From Rubrobacter taiwanensis (GTDB taxonomy: Bacteria; Actinomycetota; Rubrobacteria; Rubrobacterales; Rubrobacteraceae): a stretch of 64,000 bases of DNA. The position numbers and the translations under genes were made by a program. Numbering within the stretch: position 1 is the first letter of the stretch; each line of letters begins with the position of its first letter. Positions 24,063-32,650 of this stretch are shown here, one piece after another. The notes under the pieces are model-generated. The model was not told where the DNA came from. It saw only the letters and a list, made by a program, of their open reading frames with translations, and did not search any database. Location: positions 1 to 64,000 of the forward strand of contig NZ_SKBU01000003.1 of the NCBI RefSeq assembly GCF_004337705.1, written 5' to 3'.

Positions 24063-25975
24063 CTCTCCCCGTCTCTCCCGTAGTACCAGCTCAGCAGCTC
24101 ACCGCGCCGCTGACGAACCCTCCGGGGGAGCTTCCGCGCCAGATTGCGCCGCTCGGCAGGGTCCAGCGAGAGGTCGAAGAGCTCGTCGGGCCGGTCGCCG
24201 TAGTGGTAGATGTACTTCTCGTCGCCCCGGAGGCTCGCCAGACACCTGTCCCGGTTGAAGCAGCTGAACATCAAGGGGCGATCCGGGGGCACCGGCCGCA
24301 GGAGAGAGCGCCCCTCCCCGCCCTCCGGCTCGTAGCCCAGCAGCTCGGCCACCGTCGGCAGGATATCGGCGAGGCTCGCCGGACCCTCGATCCTCCCGCC
24401 CCCCAGCAGCCCGGGAGCGTGGAAGATCAAAGGCACCCTGATCCCCTCCTCGTAGGGAACGTCCTCGTGCCCGTAGCGGCCGTGCTCCCCGAAGCCCTCG
24501 CCGTGATCGCCGTAGATGACGAAGATGGTCTCCTCGTACAGCCCGAGCCGCCGGTACTGCTCCACCAGCCGGCGCACGAAGAAGTCCTGGTAGCGGACGC
24601 AGTTCAGGTAGCGGTTTAGCAGCTCATCCTCCGAGAACCTCACGATCCCGTAGCGGGCAGGGGGACGGTAGTCGTGATGCGCCACCCCCGTCAGGTAGGT
24701 GATCACGAAGGGCTCGCCCGCCCCCTCCCCGATCCAACCCTCGGCCGGAGCCAGCATGACCTCGTCCTCGTACCCGAAGTAGTTCGCCCGCTCGAATCCC
24801 CCCGTCTCCATATCCTCTATCGAGTAGTAGTCCTCATACCCCAGATTGCCGGCCAGATTCTCGAAGTCCTCAAACTCCCTGGTGGAAGACTGGAAGAAGG
24901 CCGTCCTGTAGCCTTCCTCCCCCAACAGGGCCGCGATCCCCCTGACTTCGAGCCCGCCCGGCGCGGCCTCAACGGGCTCCTGTAGCGGAGGCGGGAAGAT
25001 ACCGCAGTTGGCCGACACGGCCGCCTTGGAGGTGTGCGGAACCGCACTGTAAGCCCTCTCAACCAGCAGGCTGCTCTCCGCCAGCTCCGCCAGAAAGGGG
25101 GTCGAGCGCAGCCCCGGGCTGTAGGGCGTGACGGACGACGCCCGGGTAGACTCCAGATGAACCAGAACGAGATTGCGCCTCCGGCTCCCGCCCCGGAGCC
25201 TGACGCCGGCGGGCCGCCGGCGCACGGCCTCCGGCTCCCGCCGGGGAGCGAGCCGCTCTAGAGCGGTCAGCGCCACGTGGAGGACCGGGTCCCTGGCAGA
25301 CGACCGGCCCCAGCCCGCCGGAAGGTGGCCGGGCCACAGCGCCAGAACACCGCAGCCGAACGCCACGTCCCAGAAGGCGCGGGCCCGCCGCAGATCCCCC
25401 CCGCCCCTATCCCGCACCCGCCCGAAGCGCCGCGCCAGCAGCCGGGGGCCCGCAACCGTATACAGACAGGCGGCGGCGAGGAGCGCCCACGCCAGCGGCG
25501 GTACACCGCGGGTGAGCATGGACCTGAGCTGCCCCAGCCGGGGGAGCCACAGCGCAATGACGTGGCAGTCGAGAGCAGTCCCGGTCTCCCGAAAGTACCG
25601 GTGGGCGACGGTCTTCAACACGACCACCAACCCCGTCACGACGTGAAAGAGCCCCCCCACCACCCACCGCAGAAACCTCCCCCGAACCGCCGCGAACGCT
25701 CCGGCCCAGAAAGCAGCATGCGCCAGACTGAAGAACAACTCCGAACGCAGCAGCATCAGGACTCCCCCCAGCCCCGGAGCACCACGCCGGAAGAGAACGT
25801 TGGAGAGCCTGAGCACGAGGCCGTAAACCCCAAGCGGGAACAACAGCCCGGCGAGGTAGATGCGGTCCCGCTCCGCAAGCGCCGGCGAAACCCCGCCCCG
25901 GAGCCCCGCGAAGACCCTCAGCGAGACCGCCAGAATGGCAGCCAGCGCAAACGGCACCCTCAACAGCCTCCTCAC
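24053..25975 (-). CDS. Membrane-anchored sulfatase/phosphotransferase (LtaS/EptA-like alkaline phosphatase fold)
   Basis: This protein of 640 aa has a hydrophobic N-terminal third of five or six helices, followed by an extracytoplasmic sulfatase-fold domain beginning NLVLVHLESTRASSV. The candidate nucleophile region is VPHTSKAAVSANCG, and the metal-binding block is IYGDHGEGFGEHGRYGHED. Relatives transfer phosphoglycerol or phosphoethanolamine, or hydrolyse sulfate esters. The start GTG at 25975 has GGAGGG nearby; the frame continues upstream into the HNH gene without similarity. It lies next to the ceramide operon in convergent orientation, so it could add a head group to a lipid (inference only). 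Confidence 0.78.
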   Translation of the reverse strand: MRRLLRVPFALAAILAVSLRVFAGLRGGVSPALAERDRIYLAGLLFPLGVYGLVLRLSNVLFRRGAPGLGGVLMLLRSELFFSLAHAAFWAGAFAAVRGRFLRWVVGGLFHVVTGLVVVLKTVAHRYFRETGTALDCHVIALWLPRLGQLRSMLTRGVPPLAWALLAAACLYTVAGPRLLARRFGRVRDRGGGDLRRARAFWDVAFGCGVLALWPGHLPAGWGRSSARDPVLHVALTALERLAPRREPEAVRRRPAGVRLRGGSRRRNLVLVHLESTRASSVTPYSPGLRSTPFLAELAESSLLVERAYSAVPHTSKAAVSANCGIFPPPLQEPVEAAPGGLEVRGIAALLGEEGYRTAFFQSSTREFEDFENLAGNLGYEDYYSIEDMETGGFERANYFGYEDEVMLAPAEGWIGEGAGEPFVITYLTGVAHHDYRPPARYGIVRFSEDELLNRYLNCVRYQDFFVRRLVEQYRRLGLYEETIFVIYGDHGEGFGEHGRYGHEDVPYEEGIRVPLIFHAPGLLGGGRIEGPASLADILPTVAELLGYEPEGGEGRSLLRPVPPDRPLMFSCFNRDRCLASLRGDEKYIYHYGDRPDELFDLSLDPAERRNLARKLPRRVRQRRGELLSWYYGRDGERWA

Positions 25976-26025
25976 AGACCCTCCGGCGGCGTGTCCACCC
26001 GGCTCATCCCCGCCGGGGCGCTCCC

Positions 26026-26559
26026 CTAGACGGCCTCGCCGTAGAACTGCTCGACGTAGCGCCGCTGAACAGCGTTCAGACCGCGCGAGTACCAGACCAT
26101 CACCACGTACCGCGGCTCCTTGGGCGTGCTCCTCGGATACATGCCGCACTCCATCGGAAGCCGATTCCCCTTGCGCGCGTTGCACCGGGTGCAGGCCGTA
26201 ACCACGTTGTCCCAAGTGTTCCCCCCACCCCGGGAGATCGGCTTGACGTGATCCCGGGTCAGACTCTCCCCGCGCCGCAGCTCATCCCGGTGCTTGCCGC
26301 AGTACTGACACCGGTAGCCGTCCCGCGCGAAGAGAATGGCATTCGTCACGTGCCTGCGCAACTTGCGCGGTATCTCCACGAAGCGCACCAGCCGAATCAC
26401 CAGCGGATACGGCAGCTCCGCCTTCTCCGAACGGATCTTGCGCTCCAGATTGGCCTCCACGATCTCGGCCTTCTCAGAGACAACGAGGACGATGGCCCTC
26501 TTTACCGGGACGAGAGCCAGAGGTTCGTAACTGGCGTTAAGGGTCAAACACCGTCCCAT
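26026..26559 (-). CDS. HNH endonuclease
   Basis: This 177-aa protein has a zinc-supported HNH nuclease domain at its centre: CQYCG, TRDHVKPISRGGGNTWDN, then CTRCNARKGNR. It is of the McrA-like type common as a stand-alone gene in thermophilic and actinobacterial genomes; the biological role is unknown. No ribosome-binding site precedes the ATG at 26559, but TAACAT lies 7 bp before it, so the message may be leaderless. An in-frame GTG at 26580 is the alternative. Confidence 0.85.
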   Translation of the reverse strand: MGRCLTLNASYEPLALVPVKRAIVLVVSEKAEIVEANLERKIRSEKAELPYPLVIRLVRFVEIPRKLRRHVTNAILFARDGYRCQYCGKHRDELRRGESLTRDHVKPISRGGGNTWDNVVTACTRCNARKGNRLPMECGMYPRSTPKEPRYVVMVWYSRGLNAVQRRYVEQFYGEAV

Positions 26560-26637
26560 GCATAAAATGTTAGCATACACCCCGGCCGCCGCTACTCGAA
26601 GAGACGTAAAAAATTCGTAAAAATTTCCGCCCCCGGT

Positions 26638-26668
26638 TATTGCTAATGAATCTCAAAACCTCTATACT
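26638..26668 (+). promoter_or_regulatory. Promoter of the iron importer with overlapping operator-like repeat
   Basis: TTGCTA (26640-26645) and TATACT (26663-26668) are separated by exactly 17 bp. The -35 region sits in an AT-rich imperfect repeat (TTATTGCTAATGAAT) that loosely resembles Fur-type boxes. Iron repression is expected for this operon but the operator is not certain. Confidence 0.45.
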
Positions 26669-26766
26669 GCCGATCGGTTCCGGGCGTCTGGAATCGGGGA
26701 CGCGGTTCATGGAGTGCGGGGGAAGTAGTTGTGCAAATACCGTTTGCGTGGAGGTGAGCGACTGCC

Positions 26767-27822
26767 TTGCGAGCGAGAGTCAGGGTGTCTCTGATCGGGG
26801 TTCTGCTGGCGGCGTTGGTTTTGGCCGGGTGTGGTCAGGAGGAGCCGGCCGCCGGCGAGGCCGGAGAGGAGCGGGCCGCTGCGGGAGAGGAGAGCGGTGA
26901 GCTTGTCATCTACTCCGGGCGCAATGAGGAGCTTGTAGGTCCCATTCTGGAGCGGTTCGAGGAGGAGAGCGGCATAGAGACCCAGGTCCGCTATGGGGAC
27001 ACGGCCGAGCTGGCCGCGACCATTCTGGAGGAGGGGGAGAACAGTCCGGCGGACGTGTTCTTCGCTCAGGATGCGGGCGCTCTGGGTGCGGTATCCGAGG
27101 AGGGGCTCTTCCGGGAGCTGCCCGGGAGCATTCTGGACCGGGTGGAGGAGCGTTTCCGCGACCCGGAGGGTGAGTGGGTCGGCATCTCCGGCCGGGCGCG
27201 TGTCGTGGCGTACAACACCGAGCGTCTGAGTGAGGAGGATCTGCCGGACTCGATCCTGGAGTTCACCGATCCCGAGTGGGAAGGCAGGATAGGCTGGGCT
27301 CCTACCAACGGCTCCTTCCAGGCGTTTGTGACCGCGCTGCGGGTGGTGGAGGGCGATGACGTGGCCCGGGAGTGGCTGGAGGGTATAGTCGCCAACAACC
27401 CGCGCGTCTACGAGAACAACACGGCCATACTGGAGGGCGTCGCGGCCGGCGAGGTGGACGTCGGGTTCGTCAACCACTACTATCTCTTCCGGGCGCTGGA
27501 GGAGCAGGGCCAGGACTACCCGGCCCGCAACTACTACCTCAAGAATGGGGATCCCGGGGCTCTGATCAACGTCGCCGGCGCGGGAATACTCAACACCTCG
27601 GACAGCCCGGAAGAAGCGCAGCGGCTGCTGGAGTTCCTGCTCTCCGAGGAGGCTCAGCGGTACTTCGCCGACGAGACCTACGAGTACCCGCTGGCCGCCG
27701 GGGTTGAAGCTCAGGACGAGCTCGTGCCGCTGGAGGAGATAGAGAGCCCCGACATAGACCTCGGCAGTCTGGAGGATCTCGAGGGCACCCTCCAGCTCCT
27801 GCAGGAGACGGGAGCGCTCTAG
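26767..27822 (+). CDS. fbpA: Ferric iron ABC transporter substrate-binding lipoprotein
   Basis: This 351-aa lipoprotein has a signal peptide with the lipobox VLAGCG (Cys at about 22), a short acidic linker, then a periplasmic-binding fold. The adjacent tyrosines in FVNHYYLFRAL match the Fe3+-ligand pair of FbpA/FutA proteins. TTG at 26767 is the start, with GGAGGTGA nine bases upstream. It delivers ferric iron to the permease encoded 14 bases downstream; the operon is fbpABC. Confidence 0.93.
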   Translation: MRARVRVSLIGVLLAALVLAGCGQEEPAAGEAGEERAAAGEESGELVIYSGRNEELVGPILERFEEESGIETQVRYGDTAELAATILEEGENSPADVFFAQDAGALGAVSEEGLFRELPGSILDRVEERFRDPEGEWVGISGRARVVAYNTERLSEEDLPDSILEFTDPEWEGRIGWAPTNGSFQAFVTALRVVEGDDVAREWLEGIVANNPRVYENNTAILEGVAAGEVDVGFVNHYYLFRALEEQGQDYPARNYYLKNGDPGALINVAGAGILNTSDSPEEAQRLLEFLLSEEAQRYFADETYEYPLAAGVEAQDELVPLEEIESPDIDLGSLEDLEGTLQLLQETGAL

Positions 27823-27835
27823 GAGGAGGGCTGCT

Positions 27836-29437
27836 TTGGCCCCAGCGGGCGAGAGAGCCGGTTCTGGCCTCCGGCCGCCGGCGGCAGTATGGGTCCCCGC
27901 CGCTCTGGTGGCGGGGGCCATGCTGCTGCCGCCGGCCTATCTCTTCGTGCGTTCCTTCGAAGACGGAGTGGGAAACGTCCTGGAGGTGGCGCTGGAGGGG
28001 AGGACGCTGGCGGTGCTGCTCCGGAGCGTGGTGCTGGCCGCCGCCGTCACGGCGGCCACGGTGCTCGTGGCGGTCCCGCTGGCCTGGCTCACCGCCCGCA
28101 CCGACCTGCCGGGCAGGGACGCGTGGACGGTGCTCGCCGCGCTGCCGCTCGTGATCCCCTCCTACGTCGGCGGGTTCGTGTTCGTGAGCATGCTCGGCCC
28201 GCGCGGCATCCTGCAGGGACATCTGGAGCGCCTGTTCGGCATTCAGGAGCTGCCCTCGATCTACGGCTTCCCCGGAGCGTTCCTCGCGCTCACGCTCTTC
28301 ACCTACCCGTACGTCTTCCTGACCGTCCGGGCTGCCCTGCGGGGCATGGACCCCGCACTGGAGGAGGCGGCGCGCAGCCTGGGCAGCAGCGGGTGGGAGA
28401 CCTTCTTCCGGGTGACGCTGCCCCAGCTCCGGCCGGCCGCGGCCGCCGGAGCGCTTCTGGTGGCGTTGTACGTGCTCAGCGACTTCGGGGCGGTCTCCCT
28501 GTTGCAATACGACTCCTTCACCCGCGCCATCTACATCCAGTACCGGGCGGCCTTCGACAGAACCCCGGCCGCCATCATGGGGCTGATGCTAATCATGCTC
28601 ACGCTCGCCATCCTGTACGTCGAGGCCCGCACCCGGGGCCGGGCGCGGTACCACCGGAGCACCGCCGGGGCCGTAAGGCCGGCGCCCACCGTGCGCCTGG
28701 GAGGATGGAAGTGGCCGGCCCTGGCGTACTGTGGCACCATCGTGGCCCTGGCGCTAATCATGCCCGTCGGGGTGCTGGGCTTCTGGCTCGCGAGGGGGCT
28801 GGCGCACGGCGAGCCCCTCAGGCTCGTGTGGGATGCGGCGCTCAACTCGGTGTACGTCTCCTCCCTCGCGGCGCTGGCGACGGCGCTGGCCGCCCTCCCG
28901 GTCGCCATCCTGGCGGTCCGGTTCCCCGGAGCCATCTCGGGTGCCATTGAGCGCCTCACCTACGTTGGGTTCGCACTGCCGGGGATAGTGCTGGCCCTCT
29001 CGCTCGTCTTCTTCGGGTCCAACTACGCCCCCTGGCTCTACCAGGGGCTGGCCATGCTCATCTTCGCCTACGCCGTGCACTTCCTGCCACAGGCCATCGG
29101 CTCCACCCGGGCCGCCCTGCTGCAGGCGAGCCCCCGCGTGGAGGAGGCCGCCCGGAGCCTCGGCAGAAGCCCCCTGAAGACCATGGCCACCGTGACCGCA
29201 CCGCTGGCCCGCTCCGGAATCCTCGCCGGCATGGCTCTGGTATTCTTGACGACCATGAAGGAGCTCCCGGCGACCCTGCTGCTGAGCCCCACGGGCTTCG
29301 ACACCCTGGCGACCCGCATCTGGACGGCGACCTCGGAGGCTTTCTTCGCCCGGGCGGCGGCCCCGGCGCTGCTCTTGATCGCGGTCTCCGCGATACCCAT
29401 GTACCTACTCACGATCAGAGACAGGATGAAGCTGTGA
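27836..29437 (+). CDS. fbpB: Ferric iron ABC transporter permease (two fused permease halves)
   Basis: This 533-aa membrane protein has about 12 helices. Each half ends with an ATPase-coupling EAA loop: LEEAARSLGSSGWETFFRVT in the first and VEEAARSLGRSPLKTMATVT in the second. This duplicated form is typical of FbpB/SfuB. The start TTG at 27836 follows AGGAGGAGG. Its stop overlaps the start of the ATPase gene. Confidence 0.93.
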   Translation: MAPAGERAGSGLRPPAAVWVPAALVAGAMLLPPAYLFVRSFEDGVGNVLEVALEGRTLAVLLRSVVLAAAVTAATVLVAVPLAWLTARTDLPGRDAWTVLAALPLVIPSYVGGFVFVSMLGPRGILQGHLERLFGIQELPSIYGFPGAFLALTLFTYPYVFLTVRAALRGMDPALEEAARSLGSSGWETFFRVTLPQLRPAAAAGALLVALYVLSDFGAVSLLQYDSFTRAIYIQYRAAFDRTPAAIMGLMLIMLTLAILYVEARTRGRARYHRSTAGAVRPAPTVRLGGWKWPALAYCGTIVALALIMPVGVLGFWLARGLAHGEPLRLVWDAALNSVYVSSLAALATALAALPVAILAVRFPGAISGAIERLTYVGFALPGIVLALSLVFFGSNYAPWLYQGLAMLIFAYAVHFLPQAIGSTRAALLQASPRVEEAARSLGRSPLKTMATVTAPLARSGILAGMALVFLTTMKELPATLLLSPTGFDTLATRIWTATSEAFFARAAAPALLLIAVSAIPMYLLTIRDRMKL

Positions 29438-30456
29438 TGAGCGAGACCATCGTTCGTCTCAGCGGGGTGAGCAAGCGCTTCGGCCCGGTTGAGGCCGTGC
29501 GTAACCTGCACCTCACGCTGCAGAAGGGCCGCATCCTCGCCCTGCTCGGTCCCTCCGGCTGCGGCAAGACGACCACCCTGCGCCTGCTGGCGGGATTCGA
29601 GCGCCCGGACTCCGGCGAGATCGAGATAGCCGGCCGGACGGTCGCCGGCGGGGGCCGGCACGTGCCTCCAGAGCACCGCCGGGTGGGGATGGTCTTCCAG
29701 GACTACGCCCTCTTTCCGCACCTGAGCGTGCAGCAGAACATCGCCTACGGACTCCCCCGGGACGGCAAGCGCGCAGACCGTATCAGGGAGGTACTCGCCC
29801 TCGCGGGGCTGACCGGACTGGAAGACCGGATGCCGCACGAGCTCTCCGGCGGCCAGCAGCAGCGGGTGGCGCTGGCGCGGGCCCTGGCCCCGGAACCGGC
29901 CATCATCCTGCTGGACGAGCCCTTCTCCAACCTGGACGCCGCGCTGCGGGCGCGGGTGCGCGCGGAGGTGCGCGAGATCATCACCGCCGCCGGGACCACG
30001 GCGATCTTCGTCACCCACGACCGGGAAGAAGCCCTGAGCCTGGCCGACGAGGTGGCGGTGATGCTGGATGGCGAGCTGGTGCAGTCCGCACCCCCGGAAG
30101 AGCTGTACACCCGGCCCGTGAACCGGGAGGTGGCCACTCTGGTGGGCGAAGCGAACTTCCTGCCGGCCGAAGCGCGCGGCGGCCACGCCCGGTGCGAACT
30201 GGGCGAGGTGCCCCTGCTGCAAGATGCCCGGGGGCCCGTGGAGATCATGCTCCGGCCCGAACTGCTCCGGCTGCACCCCTCGGAGAACGGTTCCGCCACC
30301 GTCACGGGCCGGGAGTTCTACGGTCACGACCAGCTCGTGCGCCTGCGCCTCGACTCCGGCACCGTCCTCGCCTGCCGGCTGGGCTTCGGCCCGCGGTTTA
30401 AGCCCGGAGACCGGGTGGAGATCAGCGCCTCCGGCCCGGCCGTGGCGTACGGATGA
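29434..30456 (+). CDS. fbpC: Ferric iron ABC transporter ATP-binding protein
   Basis: This 340-aa ATPase has Walker A GPSGCGKTT, signature LSGGQQQRVALARAL, Walker B IILLDEPFSN and switch His FVTHDREEAL. A C-terminal TOBE-like domain (MLRPELLRLHPSENG) follows, as in FbpC/PotA/CysA. GTG 29434 or ATG 29437 starts it within the permease stop codon. It energises uptake through FbpB. Confidence 0.93.
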   Translation: MMSETIVRLSGVSKRFGPVEAVRNLHLTLQKGRILALLGPSGCGKTTTLRLLAGFERPDSGEIEIAGRTVAGGGRHVPPEHRRVGMVFQDYALFPHLSVQQNIAYGLPRDGKRADRIREVLALAGLTGLEDRMPHELSGGQQQRVALARALAPEPAIILLDEPFSNLDAALRARVRAEVREIITAAGTTAIFVTHDREEALSLADEVAVMLDGELVQSAPPEELYTRPVNREVATLVGEANFLPAEARGGHARCELGEVPLLQDARGPVEIMLRPELLRLHPSENGSATVTGREFYGHDQLVRLRLDSGTVLACRLGFGPRFKPGDRVEISASGPAVAYG

Positions 30457-30462
30457 AGGCCC

Positions 30463-30864
30463 CTAGTTCTCGGAGAATCCGAGCGGGCAGTCCGAACAGG
30501 GCAGGCCCAGAGCAGGGAGCGGCTGAATGTCCTCCAGCTGCCCGAGCGCCCGGCACACCAGCCGGCAGAAGGCCTCAAACTCCTCCGGGCCGAACCACAG
30601 GGTGAAGTCGTCGTGGACCACCATGACCTGCCCCATCGCACACTTCACCACCTGACCGCCGGAGCCCCGGGCCAGCTCCCCCCTCCGGACGGGACAGCCG
30701 ACGGCCTCGGAGAGAACCCCGGCCAACTCCACGAACTCCCCCTGACTCATCTTTACCGTTACCGGTCCCCAGGAGACGTGAATGCGCCCCCCGGCGTCCC
30801 GCAGAACCCGGTTGCGCGAGCTGTAGGACGCCAGCACCACGGCCCTGAGCCCGGGGCCGATCAC
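30463..30864 (-). CDS. Unknown protein with internal duplication, possibly iron-linked
   Basis: This 133-aa protein has two similar halves. The pattern GRIHVSWGPVTVKMSQGEFV is echoed by GQVMVVHDDFTLWFGPEEFE, each followed by a helix. It ends with a Cys pair (PCSDCPLG). No signal or membrane segment is visible. It lies between fbpC and ferritin, convergent with fbpC. An imperfect repeat, ATTGACAATCATT, stands at 30890-30902, in the promoter region. I do not recognise the family; a role in iron handling is suggested only by place. Confidence 0.65.
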   Translation of the reverse strand: MIGPGLRAVVLASYSSRNRVLRDAGGRIHVSWGPVTVKMSQGEFVELAGVLSEAVGCPVRRGELARGSGGQVVKCAMGQVMVVHDDFTLWFGPEEFEAFCRLVCRALGQLEDIQPLPALGLPCSDCPLGFSEN

Positions 30865-30941
30865 ACCCTACCCCGAAGGATCATCCGGCATTGACAATCA
30901 TTCGCAAACACTTGAAGGCATGATAGCCTCCGGAGGGACGG

Positions 30942-30983
30942 GAATCAAGCCGGGCCGGAGCTTTACGCTCCGGCCCCTGATTC
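30942..30983 (-). terminator. Terminator downstream of ferritin
   Basis: A perfect 10-bp stem (30952-30961 with 30967-30976, loop of 5) is enclosed by a second stem GAATCA/TGATTC across an internal loop. It begins 17 bases after the ferritin stop; the following U-run is weak. Confidence 0.65.
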
Positions 30984-30999
30984 GCCTCCGTAGCGGGAT

Positions 31000-31512
31000 C
31001 TACTCGCCCCGCTCGCCGAGTTCGCGGTCCAGCAGCAGGATCGCCGAGCCGTCGTCGCCGGCCAGCCTGAGGCGGTCGACGATCTCGGAGGTCATCTGCT
31101 CCTCCTCGACCTGCTCCTCGATGAACCACTGCAGCAGCACCTGCGCCGGGTAGTCGTTCTCCCGGACGGCGAGCTCGTACAGCTCGTGGATGCGGCCGGT
31201 GATGAACTTCTCGTGCTCCAGCGCCTGCTCGAAGGCGTCCAGCGGAGTCCGGAAGGAGTCCGGCGGCTGGTCTATGCCCAGCAGCCGCACGTGCTCCCCA
31301 CGGTCCAGCAGGAAGTTCATGAACTTCTTGCCGTGCTCCAGCTCCTCCTCGCTCTGATGCCGCATCCAGCGCGCCATGCCCGGCAGGCTCGCCTCCTCGA
31401 ACGAAGCCGCCATCGAAAGGTAGATGTAGGCCGACTCGAATTCGTGCTTGATCTGCTCGTTGATCGCCTCGCTTACCGCTCCCTTCATCGGAGTCTGCGC
31501 CGTCTCGCCCAT
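31000..31512 (-). CDS. ftnA: Ferritin
   Basis: This 170-aa four-helix-bundle protein oxidises Fe2+ and stores it in a 24-mer shell. Ferroxidase-site residues are visible in KHEFESAYIYL, HQSEEELEHGKKF and the C-terminal WFIEEQVEEEQM. It is a non-heme bacterial-type ferritin with no signal peptide. The ATG at 31512 has GGGAG five bases upstream. A perfect palindrome overlaps its predicted promoter, so expression is likely under direct repressor or activator control, plausibly by iron. Confidence 0.95.
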   Translation of the reverse strand: MGETAQTPMKGAVSEAINEQIKHEFESAYIYLSMAASFEEASLPGMARWMRHQSEEELEHGKKFMNFLLDRGEHVRLLGIDQPPDSFRTPLDAFEQALEHEKFITGRIHELYELAVRENDYPAQVLLQWFIEEQVEEEQMTSEIVDRLRLAGDDGSAILLLDRELGERGE

Positions 31513-31537
31513 CCATGCTCCCTTCCTCTCAGCTTCC

Positions 31538-31585
31538 AGATCAAGAATCGTTCTTGATCTTACACCATCCCGTTCCTTCTGTCCA
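31538..31585 (-). promoter_or_regulatory. Ferritin promoter with palindromic operator
   Basis: On the minus strand, TGGACA (31585-31580) and TAAGAT (31562-31557) are 17 bp apart. The sequence from 31538 to 31560 is a perfect inverted repeat: AGATCAAGAA, three bases, TTCTTGATCT. It covers the -10 element and the first transcribed bases. There is no U-run, so it is not a terminator. The motif differs from standard Fur and DtxR/IdeR boxes. Confidence 0.65.
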
Positions 31586-31606
31586 GAGCGCCTGATCTGG
31601 GGGAGG

Positions 31607-32650
31607 CTATGAGGTTTCGGGCGAGGTCTTCGGGGAGGCGAGCGCCGCTTCGAGGATGGGTTCTGCGCCGAACCGCACCGGGTCGCAGGCGGGGAGGCCG
31701 GTCTCCCTGGAGATCTGCTGCAGGTAGTCCCGGGCGGCGGCTTCGGCGAGGGCGCTGGTGTTGGCGCTCACGGCGACGACCGGGGCGGGTTTGACCAGAG
31801 CTGCCACCTCTTCGTAGAGGTGGATCAGGCGGGGCAGCTCCGGCGTGGGGATGCGGGGGAAGACCTCTTCGCGCGCGGCGTCGGTGCAGAGCACCAGGCA
31901 GTCCGGGCAGGAGCCGTGCATCAGCGAGAGGGTGACGCCGGAGTAGGCGGGATGTCCGAGCGAGCCCTGGCCCTCGACCAAGATGAGGTCCGGCTCACGC
32001 CGGGCGGCCTCCAGCACGAGTTGCTCGGCGGCGCCGGCGGTGAAGTCTGAGACCACGGCGTCCACGCAGATGCCCCATCCCGAGATGATGATCCCGGTCT
32101 GGCCGGTGGCCACGAACTCGGAGCGCAGTCCGGCGTCCCTCGCGGTCCGCTCCATCTCCAGCGTGGCGGTCATCTTGCCGATCGCGCTGCTGGTGCCGAC
32201 CGTGTGGACTATCTTCGGCTCCACGTCGAAGCCCGCGCCGGAGAAGAGGGGGATATCCTTCGGGGGCTCGCGCACGTCCCAGACCTCGGCGCCGGGCAGC
32301 TCGGGGGCCAGCCGCTGGTGCAGGCCGTTCACTATCTCCAGTCCCGCCTCCGCCGCCTCCCGCAGCATCCGCATCCACTCCCCGGGCAGTCTGCCCCCGG
32401 GCGGGGCGAGCCCGACGAGGAGGGAGGTGGGATCGTACTCCAGCGCCTCCCGCAGGGTGGAGACTATGGGGGCCTTGCGGCGCAGGTCGGCCCTCACGTC
32501 CAGGGTCGTCTTACCGGCTTGCGTGGAGTCCAGAACGGCGACCACCTCGTCCCTGCCGTAGCGGAGGAGGCCGTGGGCCGTCTTGGCGTGGCGGTTCGCG
32601 AACCAGCCTTCGGCCAGGATCGCGTACCGGCGCTCGCGCCGTTCCATCAT
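31607..32650 (-). CDS. dgcN: DUF1611 protein, predicted D-glutamate N-acetyltransferase DgcN
   Basis: This 347-aa protein has an N-terminal Rossmann-like part (YAILAEGWFANRHAKTAHGL) and a C-terminal P-loop domain with GTSSAIGKMTAT and LILVEGQGSLGHPAYSG. DUF1611 proteins paired with an enolase-superfamily epimerase were described in marine bacteria as DgcN-DgcA, which convert D-glutamate through its N-acetyl form (as I recall that work). Here the same pair occurs with overlapping ATGA. The open frame runs further upstream, but that is the shadow of dgcA. Confidence 0.78.
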   Translation of the reverse strand: MMERRERRYAILAEGWFANRHAKTAHGLLRYGRDEVVAVLDSTQAGKTTLDVRADLRRKAPIVSTLREALEYDPTSLLVGLAPPGGRLPGEWMRMLREAAEAGLEIVNGLHQRLAPELPGAEVWDVREPPKDIPLFSGAGFDVEPKIVHTVGTSSAIGKMTATLEMERTARDAGLRSEFVATGQTGIIISGWGICVDAVVSDFTAGAAEQLVLEAARREPDLILVEGQGSLGHPAYSGVTLSLMHGSCPDCLVLCTDAAREEVFPRIPTPELPRLIHLYEEVAALVKPAPVVAVSANTSALAEAAARDYLQQISRETGLPACDPVRFGAEPILEAALASPKTSPETS

